A stretch of 64,000 nucleotides of DNA from Isachenkonia alkalipeptolytica. GTDB taxonomy: Bacteria; Bacillota; Clostridia; Peptostreptococcales; T1SED10-28. Shown in pieces: positions 36,135-44,398 of this stretch. The translations under genes and the position numbers were made by a program. Each line of letters starts with the position of its first letter. Position 1 is the stretch's first letter. The stretch spans positions 124,001 through 188,000 of the forward strand of contig NZ_SUMG01000005.1 of the NCBI RefSeq assembly GCF_009910325.1, written 5' to 3'. The notes under the pieces were generated by a model that was not told where the DNA came from, searched no databases, and worked only from the letters and a program-made list of their open reading frames with translations.

Positions 36135-36926
36135 CTAAACCTTGAAATTGATGATTAAAGCGGGATCCAATACCCTAAAGGCAAAGGATTCAGTAATAAA
36201 TAACCGCACTTTTTCATCGGTATGGGATTCGTATCCGATGGAATAGTCCTGACCAATGGTCATTTCCAGATCTTCATGATCTTCGGGAAGTAAAAAGGCG
36301 CCCTGCACCACATGGCTGTGGATCACCTTTCCTTCAATCAGCTCTTCTATCTGCTTAACCAAGGGATAACTATCGGATTCCCGGTTTATTCGTTTCCAGG
36401 CTTCGTCTCCCACTACGAGGTTATAGGGCTTTTTCGCAAAAGCATCCTGCAGCATAATCATGCCTTTTGCAAGCATTTCCAGAATGGTTTTCGCATCGTC
36501 TCCGAAGGTTAGGGTTTCCTGTTCGCTGGATGCCTTCAGGCCTTTAATCTGTCCTTTGTCATAGCCATTGTAAATCGCCTCTTCTTCAAATACCGCAAGT
36601 TTATGAACTGCATTTTCCAGGGCTTCCAGTTCGATATCCTTCGCTCCCCGTACCAGATTGTCCATTTCCCACCGGTCCAGTTCGAAGCTGATTCTAGCTT
36701 CCACTAGGGGGGTGGATTTATATATACCGGTTTTCACATCTTTTTCATTATCCACAAGGGCTAAACGACCCTCGGGGACCACGGTGTAGTCCCATCCCTT
36801 AGGGCCTTCCACATGAACGGTTTTTCTCGCCGACAGGTGGGATCGTAAAACTTCAACCGCCTGTTCATCTATTTCCTTCCACGCCTCTTCTGTTAAAGGT
36901 GCAATGCTTCTCTTTAAAATATCCAT
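36135..36926 (-). CDS. Family 1 encapsulin shell protein
   Basis: A 263-residue HK97-fold protein that assembles into an icosahedral protein compartment. The opening LKRSIAPLTEEAWKEIDEQA and the later VEGPKGWDYT, ELDRWEMDNLVRG and GQDYSIGYESH closely follow the Thermotoga maritima encapsulin, as does the closing LFITESFAFRV. Length is normal for the family. GGAGGAGG lies 6 bases before the ATG. It follows the ferritin-like cargo gene by 58 bases and is almost certainly co-transcribed with it. Confidence 0.95.
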   Translation of the reverse strand: MDILKRSIAPLTEEAWKEIDEQAVEVLRSHLSARKTVHVEGPKGWDYTVVPEGRLALVDNEKDVKTGIYKSTPLVEARISFELDRWEMDNLVRGAKDIELEALENAVHKLAVFEEEAIYNGYDKGQIKGLKASSEQETLTFGDDAKTILEMLAKGMIMLQDAFAKKPYNLVVGDEAWKRINRESDSYPLVKQIEELIEGKVIHSHVVQGAFLLPEDHEDLEMTIGQDYSIGYESHTDEKVRLFITESFAFRVLDPALIINFKV

Positions 36927-36984
36927 ATTCTTCCTCCTCCAATGTTATAGTCCGAAGCTTTTACGCTCTTCCCATAATCGTTTT

Positions 36985-37332
36985 TTATTTTAATTTCCCG
37001 ATATTAAGGCCTTTGCTGGGAGGCTTTCCTCCACTTTCTTCTGCCCCTTCCTCGGCTTCAATAATCGGCTGATCCGTAAACAAATAGGTTTTTAATTCTT
37101 CGTCCCATTTATCCATGTTTCTTCGGAGCCACTCAATGGTCATGCAAGCGTGCTCAATTTCTTCGTCTCTATTGTGGGCCATAATTTGCTGTAATTCTTC
37201 GTCTTCGCTGGCTTCCACCCGTTGGTTGTACCAGTCCACCGCTTCTAATTCCTCTCTTAAACTATTAATGGCTCTTGTGATATTTTTTGCTTTTTCGCTT
37301 AACAGCTCTACTGGTTCATGATAATTTGACAT
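36985..37332 (-). CDS. Encapsulated ferritin-like protein (EncFtn) cargo
   Basis: A 115-residue, two-helix ferritin-like protein that oxidises and mineralises iron inside the encapsulin. The ferroxidase residues fall in REELEAVDWYNQR (E28/E30 region) and NRDEEIEHA (E58, H61). After an acidic, glycine-containing linker, the C-terminal GLNIGKLK matches the cargo-loading peptide that docks to the inside of family 1 shells. AGGAGG precedes the ATG. Gene order EncFtn-encapsulin is the common arrangement. An iron- or peroxide-responsive operator was not recognised. Confidence 0.95.
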   Translation of the reverse strand: MSNYHEPVELLSEKAKNITRAINSLREELEAVDWYNQRVEASEDEELQQIMAHNRDEEIEHACMTIEWLRRNMDKWDEELKTYLFTDQPIIEAEEGAEESGGKPPSKGLNIGKLK

Positions 37333-37450
37333 GCAAAAACCTCCTTTATTTTTATCTCATTTTTATATTTACCCAAGGCTCCAGGAAACTAACAGAGAAT
37401 TTCTTTGCCCCTCAGCCCATGGAATTCCCGAAAAAAACGAAACAAGCAAA

Positions 37451-37477
37451 AAAAAAAGACCGAAGTCTTTTTTTTAT
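37451..37477 (-). terminator. Terminator after the hemerythrin gene
   Basis: AAAAAAGAC-TTCG-GTCTTTTTT on the minus strand; it separates hemerythrin from the EncFtn-encapsulin pair. Confidence 0.6.
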
Positions 37478-37554
37478 AATCCCTTTTATAATCCCTAAGG
37501 TTTCTTCGAATTTCATTTGGGGTGTTGAGGGTTTCCCGATTTCATCGGCTCTTC

Positions 37555-38115
37555 CTAGGAAGTTACATACTTTTTTTCCAGTTCATCCACAAGTCTTTCG
37601 TATTTTTCCTGAACCCCTTTTTCCCGGGCTTCTTTTTCCAAAATCTCGGTTTCCCGGTTCACCCGCTCTAGGGTTTCTTTAGACAGATTATTTTCTCCGT
37701 ACTTATAAACCATTCCGTCTTCCTTATCAATGTGGCGCTGTAATAAATGATAGTAGGACATGGCGTGCCCAATCACATCCACCTTTGCTTCCGGATCCCC
37801 GTCGATCATTTTTTGGGTCGCCTCTTCCAACTCCCGCATATACAGTCTTCCTAAATCGTGTTCCACCAGCATGCCGTTTCGTACCAGCTTCTCCGCCGTG
37901 GCTCCCAGCTCCTCGGTCATAAATTTAAAGAGCAAATCCTCTTCTTTTCCATGATGGTGTTTGTCCGCATAATTTCTGACAAAATCGATCATTCTAAAGA
38001 CGTCCTGCCCCTCAACCTCTTTTCCGTTGAGGATCCGTAGACAATAGCTTCGAATCACCTGGAGCATCCGTTTAATGGTTTTATGCTCATCGATCATTAA
38101 TTGAATTCCATCCAT
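37555..38115 (-). CDS. Hemerythrin domain protein
   Basis: A 186-residue four-helix protein with a di-iron hemerythrin site: H11 in DEHKTI, the HHHGKEED block (H53-H55, E58), a later EHDLG, and YYHLLQRHIDKED giving the last histidines and Asp. It may bind oxygen, nitric oxide or peroxide, or buffer iron. The C-terminal tail is charged and ends KKYVTS, with no recognisable encapsulin targeting peptide, so it is probably not a shell cargo. ATG start with AAGGGA upstream. It may share a transcript with the unknown gene 75 bases upstream. Confidence 0.9.
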   Translation of the reverse strand: MDGIQLMIDEHKTIKRMLQVIRSYCLRILNGKEVEGQDVFRMIDFVRNYADKHHHGKEEDLLFKFMTEELGATAEKLVRNGMLVEHDLGRLYMRELEEATQKMIDGDPEAKVDVIGHAMSYYHLLQRHIDKEDGMVYKYGENNLSKETLERVNRETEILEKEAREKGVQEKYERLVDELEKKYVTS

Positions 38116-38190
38116 ATTATCCCTTCTTTCTTCATTTTATCATCGGATTTTATTTTTCTTGGTTCCGTCTTCTTGCCTGGCCTTCTTGGC

Positions 38191-38838
38191 TTAATCTTCC
38201 ACCGGTTCAATCTTCTGAAGCATCGGCTCTACCCGAGTAAAGGTAAACTTAGGATTGGCCGCTTCGATAAATCCTTTGCTCCAGGAGTCCCGTAGACGAT
38301 AGAATATCTTAACGTCGGAGGCCACCGCTTCCCAGTATTTTTCGTGGAGGCATTGATTGGTTTTCCATAGCACTTCGGCCTCTTCCTGCTTCATTACCTC
38401 CGTTACCCGGTCACAAGGCATCCCTTCCAGTAGATAGTCGTGAAGCCCTTCAAACAGGTCCGGCGCCGTATCCTTTGCCTGTCCCGATTTTCGAGCCAGT
38501 TCCTTACCTACACGGTCCCCTTCCTCCCGAAAGACCTTGTCCAGTTCCATGATATATTCAGAATCCTTTTTCAGGATTTCTGAAATCAAGGCGCTTTGGC
38601 GGATTTCCGCCCGGGAAATTTTTTCCTGTAGCCAGCCATGGATATTATCCGTATCAATAATTTCTTCAAGGGAGGCCTCCCCTACCGGCTCTCCGTATTT
38701 TTGATAAATCTCCCGGGCGAGGGCTTCCCCTTCCAGGCCCTTTTCTTCCCCCCAGCGGATCACCTCCTGTTCCATCTTTTCAAAGGTTTTAATTTTATTA
38801 AATAACCAGTGGTGAATCGGTCCGACAAATAAACTCAT
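38191..38838 (-). CDS. Conserved-looking protein of unknown function beside hemerythrin
   Basis: A 215-residue soluble protein I do not recognise. It opens LFVGPIHHWLFNKI, with a paired histidine, and is otherwise largely helical and acidic. Single cysteines occur at MPCDRV and QCLHEKYW, and histidine-containing stretches at DTDNIHGW and LHDYLL could bind metal. No signal peptide or membrane segment is seen. AAAGGA lies 10 bases before the ATG. Position next to hemerythrin and encapsulin hints at an iron or redox role, but this is context only. Confidence 0.75.
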   Translation of the reverse strand: MSLFVGPIHHWLFNKIKTFEKMEQEVIRWGEEKGLEGEALAREIYQKYGEPVGEASLEEIIDTDNIHGWLQEKISRAEIRQSALISEILKKDSEYIMELDKVFREEGDRVGKELARKSGQAKDTAPDLFEGLHDYLLEGMPCDRVTEVMKQEEAEVLWKTNQCLHEKYWEAVASDVKIFYRLRDSWSKGFIEAANPKFTFTRVEPMLQKIEPVED

Positions 38839-38964
38839 TTCAAATCATCCTTTCTTATTCCGTTTCAACTTTTGTTTCAACGTTTTATATTATCGATTAA
38901 CTACTTCCTATTGTACAGGAGGCATACCGATGATTCTGTGAGCTCCATCACAATTTAAGCGATT

Positions 38965-39010
38965 AATAAAAAACACCCCTTACATAGGCAGAATGTAGCC
39001 TAGGGGTGTC
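38965..39010 (-). terminator. Terminator of the leucine-rich-repeat gene
   Basis: ACACCCCT...AGGGGTGT with an inner AGGC/GCCT stem, followed by TTTTTTA on the minus strand; overlaps the stop codon. Confidence 0.75.
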
Positions 39011-40430
39011 GGTTCATTTCCTGATAAAGGTATTTTCCAAGGATCAGGGTCCCCAGAAGAATCATAAAAAAGGTAATTCCTGCAAAAATAGGTTGATACC
39101 GTTGCCATAAATCGAACAGGCCAAAGGCCTCCCCGGCGTACCCTTCTTCCCCGTCACTCTGGAGATTCCCCTGTTCCTGTTGATCTTCCAAGGCTTGGGG
39201 TCCGATAATGTCTTCGATGTCCGTACTTTCCTGTAAGCCTTCCGGAAGTCTCAATTCTTCCACAGGATTTTGATAAAAAGCATACCTTCCCAGGACCTCC
39301 AGCGTCTCGGGAAGGTTCACGGTTTGTAGTTGATTGTCTCGGAAACCGTTTACGGAAATCTCCCGGAGTCCCGAAGGGAATTCCACTTTTTCCAGTCGAT
39401 TTCCCATGAAGGCTCCTCGATGAATTTCTTCCAGGCCCCGAAGCAAGAAAAGTTCTGTCAAACGATTATCCCGAAATCCGGAGTTCTCCACAATCCTAAG
39501 GCTTCCCGGCAATTCAAGATTTTCGATTTGATTATTGCGAAAAGCAAAGGCCTCCACCCTTTCAACCCCCATGGGAAGTTGCACCTCTTTTAATTGATTG
39601 TCTTGAAAGGAAGCTTCTCCAAGAACCTTCAGCCCCTTTGGAAAAACCACCTCCTCGATCCCATTGGATTGGAAGGCCCGGGAAGGGATTCTGTCCAGGC
39701 TTCCCTGAAAGGTTACCCCTTTCAACTGGTTATCGATAAAAGCCCGTTCCCCTAACTCCCGTAAACCTTGGGGCAACAACAACTCTTGAAGGTTATTTCC
39801 CCGAAAGGCTCCCACACCAATGGATTGGGTGGTTTCCGGGAAGGTTATGCTTTCCAGCTGACTATTATCAAAGGCGAAACTTTCGATTGTTTTGAGTCCT
39901 TGGGGAAGGATCAGGCTTTTCACTTTATTCCCCCGAAAAGCCCCGGACCCTATGGTTTCCAACCCTTCTTCAAAGGTCAGTTCCTCTATTTGATTCTTTC
40001 GAAAGGCCCAAACTTCAATGTTTCTTAGGGAAGAGGGAAGGTGCAGGCTTTTCAGTTGATTGTTGCCAAAGGCTCCCTCTCCGATGTATTCTATGGTGTC
40101 CGGCAGAACCATCTCTTCAATACTGTTGTTGGCAAAGGCATAGGGTTCAATCTCCAAAAGACCCCGAGGAAGCACCACAGACCGTATGCTGTAATTTCGA
40201 AAAGCTTCCTCGCCGATCACCGTTACCTTCTTGTCCTTAAGGGTTGCGGGCACTTTCACCGTCTCTTGGGGTTCCCCCTGAAAACCTACAAGTTTCACGG
40301 TGCCCTCCTCTAATTCCCTGTATCTAAAGGAAGCTTCGCTTTCTCCGGCAAAGGCCGGGGAAATTCCGGAAACCAAAAGCACACAGATCCCAACAATTAT
40401 CAAATTGATCATTGCTATTTTGCTTTTCAT
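39000..40430 (-). CDS. BspA-type leucine-rich-repeat surface protein
   Basis: A 476-residue exported protein. A signal peptide (about residues 1-28, ending SPAFAG) is followed by a short beta segment and about fifteen LRR_5/BspA repeats of 23 residues (consensus L-P-x-G-L-x-x-I-G-x-x-A-F-x-x-N-x-L), residues about 55-395. An acidic linker and one C-terminal helix (about 440-462) with a basic end anchor it in the membrane. No LPxTG sorting motif is seen. The frame opens at 40481; the ATG at 40430 has GGGGAG at 7-base spacing and starts the signal peptide. Such proteins often mediate adhesion; the partner is unknown. Confidence 0.88.
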   Translation of the reverse strand: MKSKIAMINLIIVGICVLLVSGISPAFAGESEASFRYRELEEGTVKLVGFQGEPQETVKVPATLKDKKVTVIGEEAFRNYSIRSVVLPRGLLEIEPYAFANNSIEEMVLPDTIEYIGEGAFGNNQLKSLHLPSSLRNIEVWAFRKNQIEELTFEEGLETIGSGAFRGNKVKSLILPQGLKTIESFAFDNSQLESITFPETTQSIGVGAFRGNNLQELLLPQGLRELGERAFIDNQLKGVTFQGSLDRIPSRAFQSNGIEEVVFPKGLKVLGEASFQDNQLKEVQLPMGVERVEAFAFRNNQIENLELPGSLRIVENSGFRDNRLTELFLLRGLEEIHRGAFMGNRLEKVEFPSGLREISVNGFRDNQLQTVNLPETLEVLGRYAFYQNPVEELRLPEGLQESTDIEDIIGPQALEDQQEQGNLQSDGEEGYAGEAFGLFDLWQRYQPIFAGITFFMILLGTLILGKYLYQEMNRHP

Positions 40431-40641
40431 CACTTGGCTCCCCTTCCTTTCCTTATTACAATCTACACAGTATTTTATCATACTTCCTTGGATCTGGTAA
40501 GCTTAGGCTTTCAACTTTTTTGCTTGAAAGTTTGAATTGTTAAACTTTTAAGAGAGGCCCTCAAAAAATTTTAAAATATGATATACTGTTAGTGATTAGG
40601 AGAATTTTCTCAAGCCTAAAATATTTTATGGAGGGATTTAG

Positions 40642-41667
40642 ATGAGCAAAAAAGTTGATATTGAATGGAGCAAACTGGGTTTTAGCTATATGAAGACCGA
40701 CTACCGCTATCTTTCAAAGTGGAAGGACGGCCAGTGGGATGACGGTGCCTTAGTGGAGGATAATGACCTGAGCATCAGCGAAGCCTCCACCGCCCTTCAC
40801 TATGGCCAACAGTGTTTTGAAGGAATGAAGGCTTATCGGAGAAAAGACGGGAAAATCCAGCTTTTCCGACCTGACCAGAATGCGAAAAGAATCAACAAAA
40901 GCTGTGAGCGGATCTTAATGCCTCAAATTCCAGAAGAAAAATTTATCGATGCGGTAAAGCAGGTGGTTAAAGCCAACGAGCACTTTGTACCTCCCTACGG
41001 AAGCGGTGCTACCTTATATTTAAGACCCTTTGTTATCGGGGTGGGCCACAATCTCGGTGTTCGACCGGCTCCCGAATATATTTTCTCAATCTTTGCCGTA
41101 CCCGTGGGCCCTTACTTTAAAGGCGGCCTAAAGCCGGTAAACTTTATGACTTCCCCCTATGACCGGGCGGCAACCTATGGTACCGGAGCTGCAAAGGTAG
41201 GCGGAAATTACGCAGGAAGCTTATATCCCAACAAAATAGCCAAGGATAAAGGTTTTGCCGATGCCATCTACCTGGATCCTGCTACCCACACAAAAATTGA
41301 AGAGGTTGGAGCTGCCAACTTCTTTGGCATTACCCATGACGACAAATTTATTACCCCGGACTCCCCATCTATCCTGCCAAGCATCACAAAGTATTCTTTG
41401 CTCCACGTAGCGAAGGAATACTTAAACCTGGAAGTGGAAGAACGGGACGTACTGGTTGATAACTTAGATGAGTTTAAGGAAGCCGGCGCCTGCGGTACCG
41501 CGGCGGTGATCACCCCGATTGGCGGCATCCAGCACAAAGATGACTTCCATGTATTCCACAGTGAAACGGAAGTAGGACCCATCACTCGAAAACTGTATGA
41601 CACCCTTTACAATATCCAGTTCGGAGACGATGAAGCCCCCGAAGGATGGATTGTAGAAGTAGACTAG
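40642..41667 (+). CDS. ilvE: Branched-chain amino acid aminotransferase
   Basis: A 341-residue fold-IV PLP enzyme of the longer BCAT2-like type. The substrate-site [15 protein letters not shown], the PLP lysine region in [21 protein letters not shown], and [11 protein letters not shown] are typical. It interconverts leucine, isoleucine and valine with their keto acids, linking amino acid use to glutamate. GGAGGGA lies 6 bases before the ATG. An extended -10 (TGATATACT, about 40580) is seen upstream. It is a single transcript ending at a long hairpin. Confidence 0.93.
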   Translation: MSKKVDIEWSKLGFSYMKTDYRYLSKWKDGQWDDGALVEDNDLSISEASTALHYGQQCFEGMKAYRRKDGKIQLFRPDQNAKRINKSCERILMPQIPEEKFIDAVKQVVKANEHFVPPYGSGATLYLRPFVIGVGHNLGVRPAPEYIFSIFAVPVGPYFKGGLKPVNFMTSPYDRAATYGTGAAKVGGNYAGSLYPNKIAKDKGFADAIYLDPATHTKIEEVGAANFFGITHDDKFITPDSPSILPSITKYSLLHVAKEYLNLEVEERDVLVDNLDEFKEAGACGTAAVITPIGGIQHKDDFHVFHSETEVGPITRKLYDTLYNIQFGDDEAPEGWIVEVD

Positions 41668-41734
41668 ATACGGGTTTTAATTTCAATCATGAATCAAAGG
41701 ATGCATGAGAGTTAGAGAACACGGGTTTTTAAAA

Positions 41735-41779
41735 AAAGGAAAAGGATCGGAGAGCCTCCGATCCTTTTCCTTTTTTCTA
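41735..41779 (+). terminator. Long intrinsic terminator after ilvE
   Basis: AAAGGAAAAGGATCGGAG / CTCCGATCCTTTTCCTTT with a 3-base loop and T-run; probably bidirectional with the convergent clp gene. Confidence 0.9.
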
Positions 41780-41832
41780 TCCACAAAATTCACACACTGA
41801 ATTGTAGGTCTTACACCTTTTTCAAGGCCTAT

Positions 41833-44205
41833 TTAAACCGGCTGCTTGATTTGTTCCACGTGAAACTGCAGTTTTCCTTCTTCCACATAGATTTCCACTT
41901 TTGAGCCTTCCGTGACGATTCCCTTTAAGAACATCTCTGCAATTTCATCCTCAATCAAACGTTGCACCGTTCTTCGAAGGGGTCTGGCTCCATATTTTTG
42001 GTCATAGCCTTTTTCAAGGATTAAATCTTTTACTTCCTCGGTTACGCTTAATTCAATATTTTGCTCTAAGGCTTCCCGTCGAACTTCCCAAATCATAAGA
42101 TCGATGATTTTTTTCAGCTCCGCCTTTGAAAGTTCGGTGAAAACCACAATGTCATCCACACGATTTAAAAATTCTGGGCGGAAGGTTTCTTTCAGTTTAT
42201 CCCTAACCCGGCTTTCCATGGCTGCATAACCGTTTTGGCTAAATCCGATGGTATTGGCCTTGGCATTGGTGCCTACATTGGAGGTCATCACGATCACCGT
42301 ATTATCGAAATGAACGGTTCGACCCTGATTATCCGTCAGCCGTCCGTCTTCTAGAATCTGCAACAACATGTTAAATACATCGGGATGGGCCTTTTCAATC
42401 TCATCAAGGAGAATCACAGAATAAGGCTTTCGTCGGACTTTTTCCGTCAATTGACCGCCCTGGTCGTAACCTACGTATCCCGGAGGGGCACCAATCAGTT
42501 TTGATACGGTGTGCTTTTCCATATACTCCGACATATCGATTCGAATCATGGCTTCTTCATCCCCGAAAAGCTCATGGGCCAGCGTCCTTACGGATTCGGT
42601 CTTACCAACCCCGGTAGGTCCTACAAAAATGAAGGACGCCGGTTTTTTAAGTTTTCGAAAGCCTGAACGGTTTCTTCGAATGGTCTTCGCAAGACTGGAA
42701 ATACCTTTTTCCTGACCGATAACCCGTCGATGCATACGTTCTTCCAGATCCAGAAGCTTTTTCGCTTCCTCCTCCGTGATTTTTTGCACCGGAATTCTGG
42801 TCCAGGTTTCAATCACATAGGCAATATCCTCCACGGTGATTTCAATGTTTTCCGTTTCTTTACGGATTTTTTCGATTTTATCCAGCACCATCAATTCCTC
42901 GGCTTTGTACTCCGCTGCCTTTTCATAATCATTATGCTCCGCTGCAAACTCTTTTTTCTCCCGAAGGATCTCCAATTCTTCCTCTAGGGCCGCAAGCTCT
43001 ACCAGTCCTTTGTTTTTCAGATTTGCCCGGGAGCCCGCTTCATCCAGAACATCGATGGCTTTATCCGGAAGATATCGGTCATTAATATAGCGTTCCGATA
43101 GTTTTACTGCGGCTTCAATCACAGCCTCGGAAACCTTCACACTGTGATATTTTTCATAGTAATCCTTTACGCCGCTGACGATTTCTATGCTGTCGGAAAT
43201 ATTGGGTTCCTCCACCATTACCGGCTGAAATCTCCGCTCTAAGGCGGCATCCTTTTCGATGTGTTTTCGGTATTCCTCCAAGGTGGTGGCCCCGATAATT
43301 TGGATTTCTCCCTTTGCCAGAGATGGTTTTAAAATATTTGCAGCATTCATGACGCCGCCGTGGACTTCCCCCGCCCCCATGATATTATGGACCTCATCAA
43401 TAACCAATATTACATTTCCCAGATCATTGGCTTCTTTGACGATGGACTTCATTCTTCCTTCAAACTGTCCTCGAAACTGGGTTCCCGCTACGATGGCGGT
43501 GAGGTCCAATAAATAAATTTCTGTATTAAACAGCTTTGCCGGGACCTCTTTATCCACAATTCGCACCGCAAGTCCCTCGGCAATGGCGGTTTTTCCCACT
43601 CCCGGTTCACCGATTAAAATGGGATTGTTTTTATTTCTTCGATTCAGGATTTGTACCACTCGGTCGATTTCCCGGTGTCTTCCGATAATACGGTCTACTT
43701 CCCCATCATTGGCTTTATCCGTAAGATTGCTTCCGTAAAGATCCAGGAATTTCTTTTTCTTTTTAAAGGGATTTCCCATGGTCTTCTCTTTGCTTTTCGA
43801 TTCCCCCTCGGAATAATTATGAGGATGCTCTTGTTGATTCAAGGGCTTTTCCTTTTCCGGTTTTTTTTCTTCCTTTTTCCTGGAAGGGTCTTTTTTATCG
43901 GAGTTCGGTTTGTTGGCGCCGTTTAGTAGCTTCATAAAGGGATTGTTTCCCTCTTCATTGCCCGCATCCTCACCGTCCTCTATATTATCAAACATATGGT
44001 TCATCTGTTCGATTAAGCCTTCCACTTCCTCTTCACTCATTCCGGTTTGCTCCATAATTTGATCTACGATGGGCAGACCCATTTTTTTCGCACAGGGAAC
44101 ACAAAGTCCCTTCATGCCCGAATCCTTTTCCTTCATATCCGCGGCAAAAATCACTGCTACATTTTTTTTACATACTGAACATTTTTTCAAGTTGATCATC
44201 TCCAT
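41833..44205 (-). CDS. ClpE-like AAA+ protease ATPase subunit
   Basis: A 790-residue HSP100 unfoldase. An N-terminal zinc finger (CSVCKK...CVPCAKK, about residues 9-40) replaces the usual Clp_N repeats, followed by a charged linker. Two ATPase domains carry GEPGVGKT (about residue 198) and GPTGVGKT (about residue 530), with a UVR-like coiled segment between. The loop with IGF (NTIGFSQNG) should dock to ClpP. The zinc finger points to ClpE rather than ClpC. The start is uncertain: ATGs at 44205 and 44199 sit too near GGAG, and a TTG at 44190 has better spacing. No CtsR box was recognised. Confidence 0.88.
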   Translation of the reverse strand: MEMINLKKCSVCKKNVAVIFAADMKEKDSGMKGLCVPCAKKMGLPIVDQIMEQTGMSEEEVEGLIEQMNHMFDNIEDGEDAGNEEGNNPFMKLLNGANKPNSDKKDPSRKKEEKKPEKEKPLNQQEHPHNYSEGESKSKEKTMGNPFKKKKKFLDLYGSNLTDKANDGEVDRIIGRHREIDRVVQILNRRNKNNPILIGEPGVGKTAIAEGLAVRIVDKEVPAKLFNTEIYLLDLTAIVAGTQFRGQFEGRMKSIVKEANDLGNVILVIDEVHNIMGAGEVHGGVMNAANILKPSLAKGEIQIIGATTLEEYRKHIEKDAALERRFQPVMVEEPNISDSIEIVSGVKDYYEKYHSVKVSEAVIEAAVKLSERYINDRYLPDKAIDVLDEAGSRANLKNKGLVELAALEEELEILREKKEFAAEHNDYEKAAEYKAEELMVLDKIEKIRKETENIEITVEDIAYVIETWTRIPVQKITEEEAKKLLDLEERMHRRVIGQEKGISSLAKTIRRNRSGFRKLKKPASFIFVGPTGVGKTESVRTLAHELFGDEEAMIRIDMSEYMEKHTVSKLIGAPPGYVGYDQGGQLTEKVRRKPYSVILLDEIEKAHPDVFNMLLQILEDGRLTDNQGRTVHFDNTVIVMTSNVGTNAKANTIGFSQNGYAAMESRVRDKLKETFRPEFLNRVDDIVVFTELSKAELKKIIDLMIWEVRREALEQNIELSVTEEVKDLILEKGYDQKYGARPLRRTVQRLIEDEIAEMFLKGIVTEGSKVEIYVEEGKLQFHVEQIKQPV

Positions 44206-44345
44206 ATTTATTAAAATAGTAATATCAGTATAACTGATTTTATTTGTTATCGGTTTTAATTTATTAACACCTTCCAGCTTCTTAACTCTATTATAACAAA
44301 CTTGTCAATGTTAGAAACCGTTTTATCTATTATACTTACCCAAAT

Positions 44346-44380
44346 AAAAAAAATCTACCGGGATTGGTAGACTTTTTTTT
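44346..44380 (-). terminator. Terminator of the DEAD-box helicase gene
   Basis: AAAAAAAGTCTACC / GGTAGATTTTTTTT on the minus strand, just past the helicase stop. Confidence 0.85.
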
Positions 44381-44398
44381 AAGGTTTCACGTTTTATT

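Noticed and set aside
39300-40300. Regular repeats that could look like a CRISPR array
   Set aside because: They are the coding repeats of the leucine-rich-repeat protein, about 69 bases apart and degenerate.
40603-40617. CodY-like box before ilvE
   Set aside because: AATTTTCTCAAGCCT matches only 11 of 15 consensus bases, too weak alone in AT-rich leader DNA.
40482-40641. T-box leader before ilvE
   Set aside because: No T-box motif (TGGNACCGCG) or specifier structure; the leader is too short.
44206-44340. CtsR operator before the ClpE-like gene
   Set aside because: No tandem GGTCAAA heptads were found.
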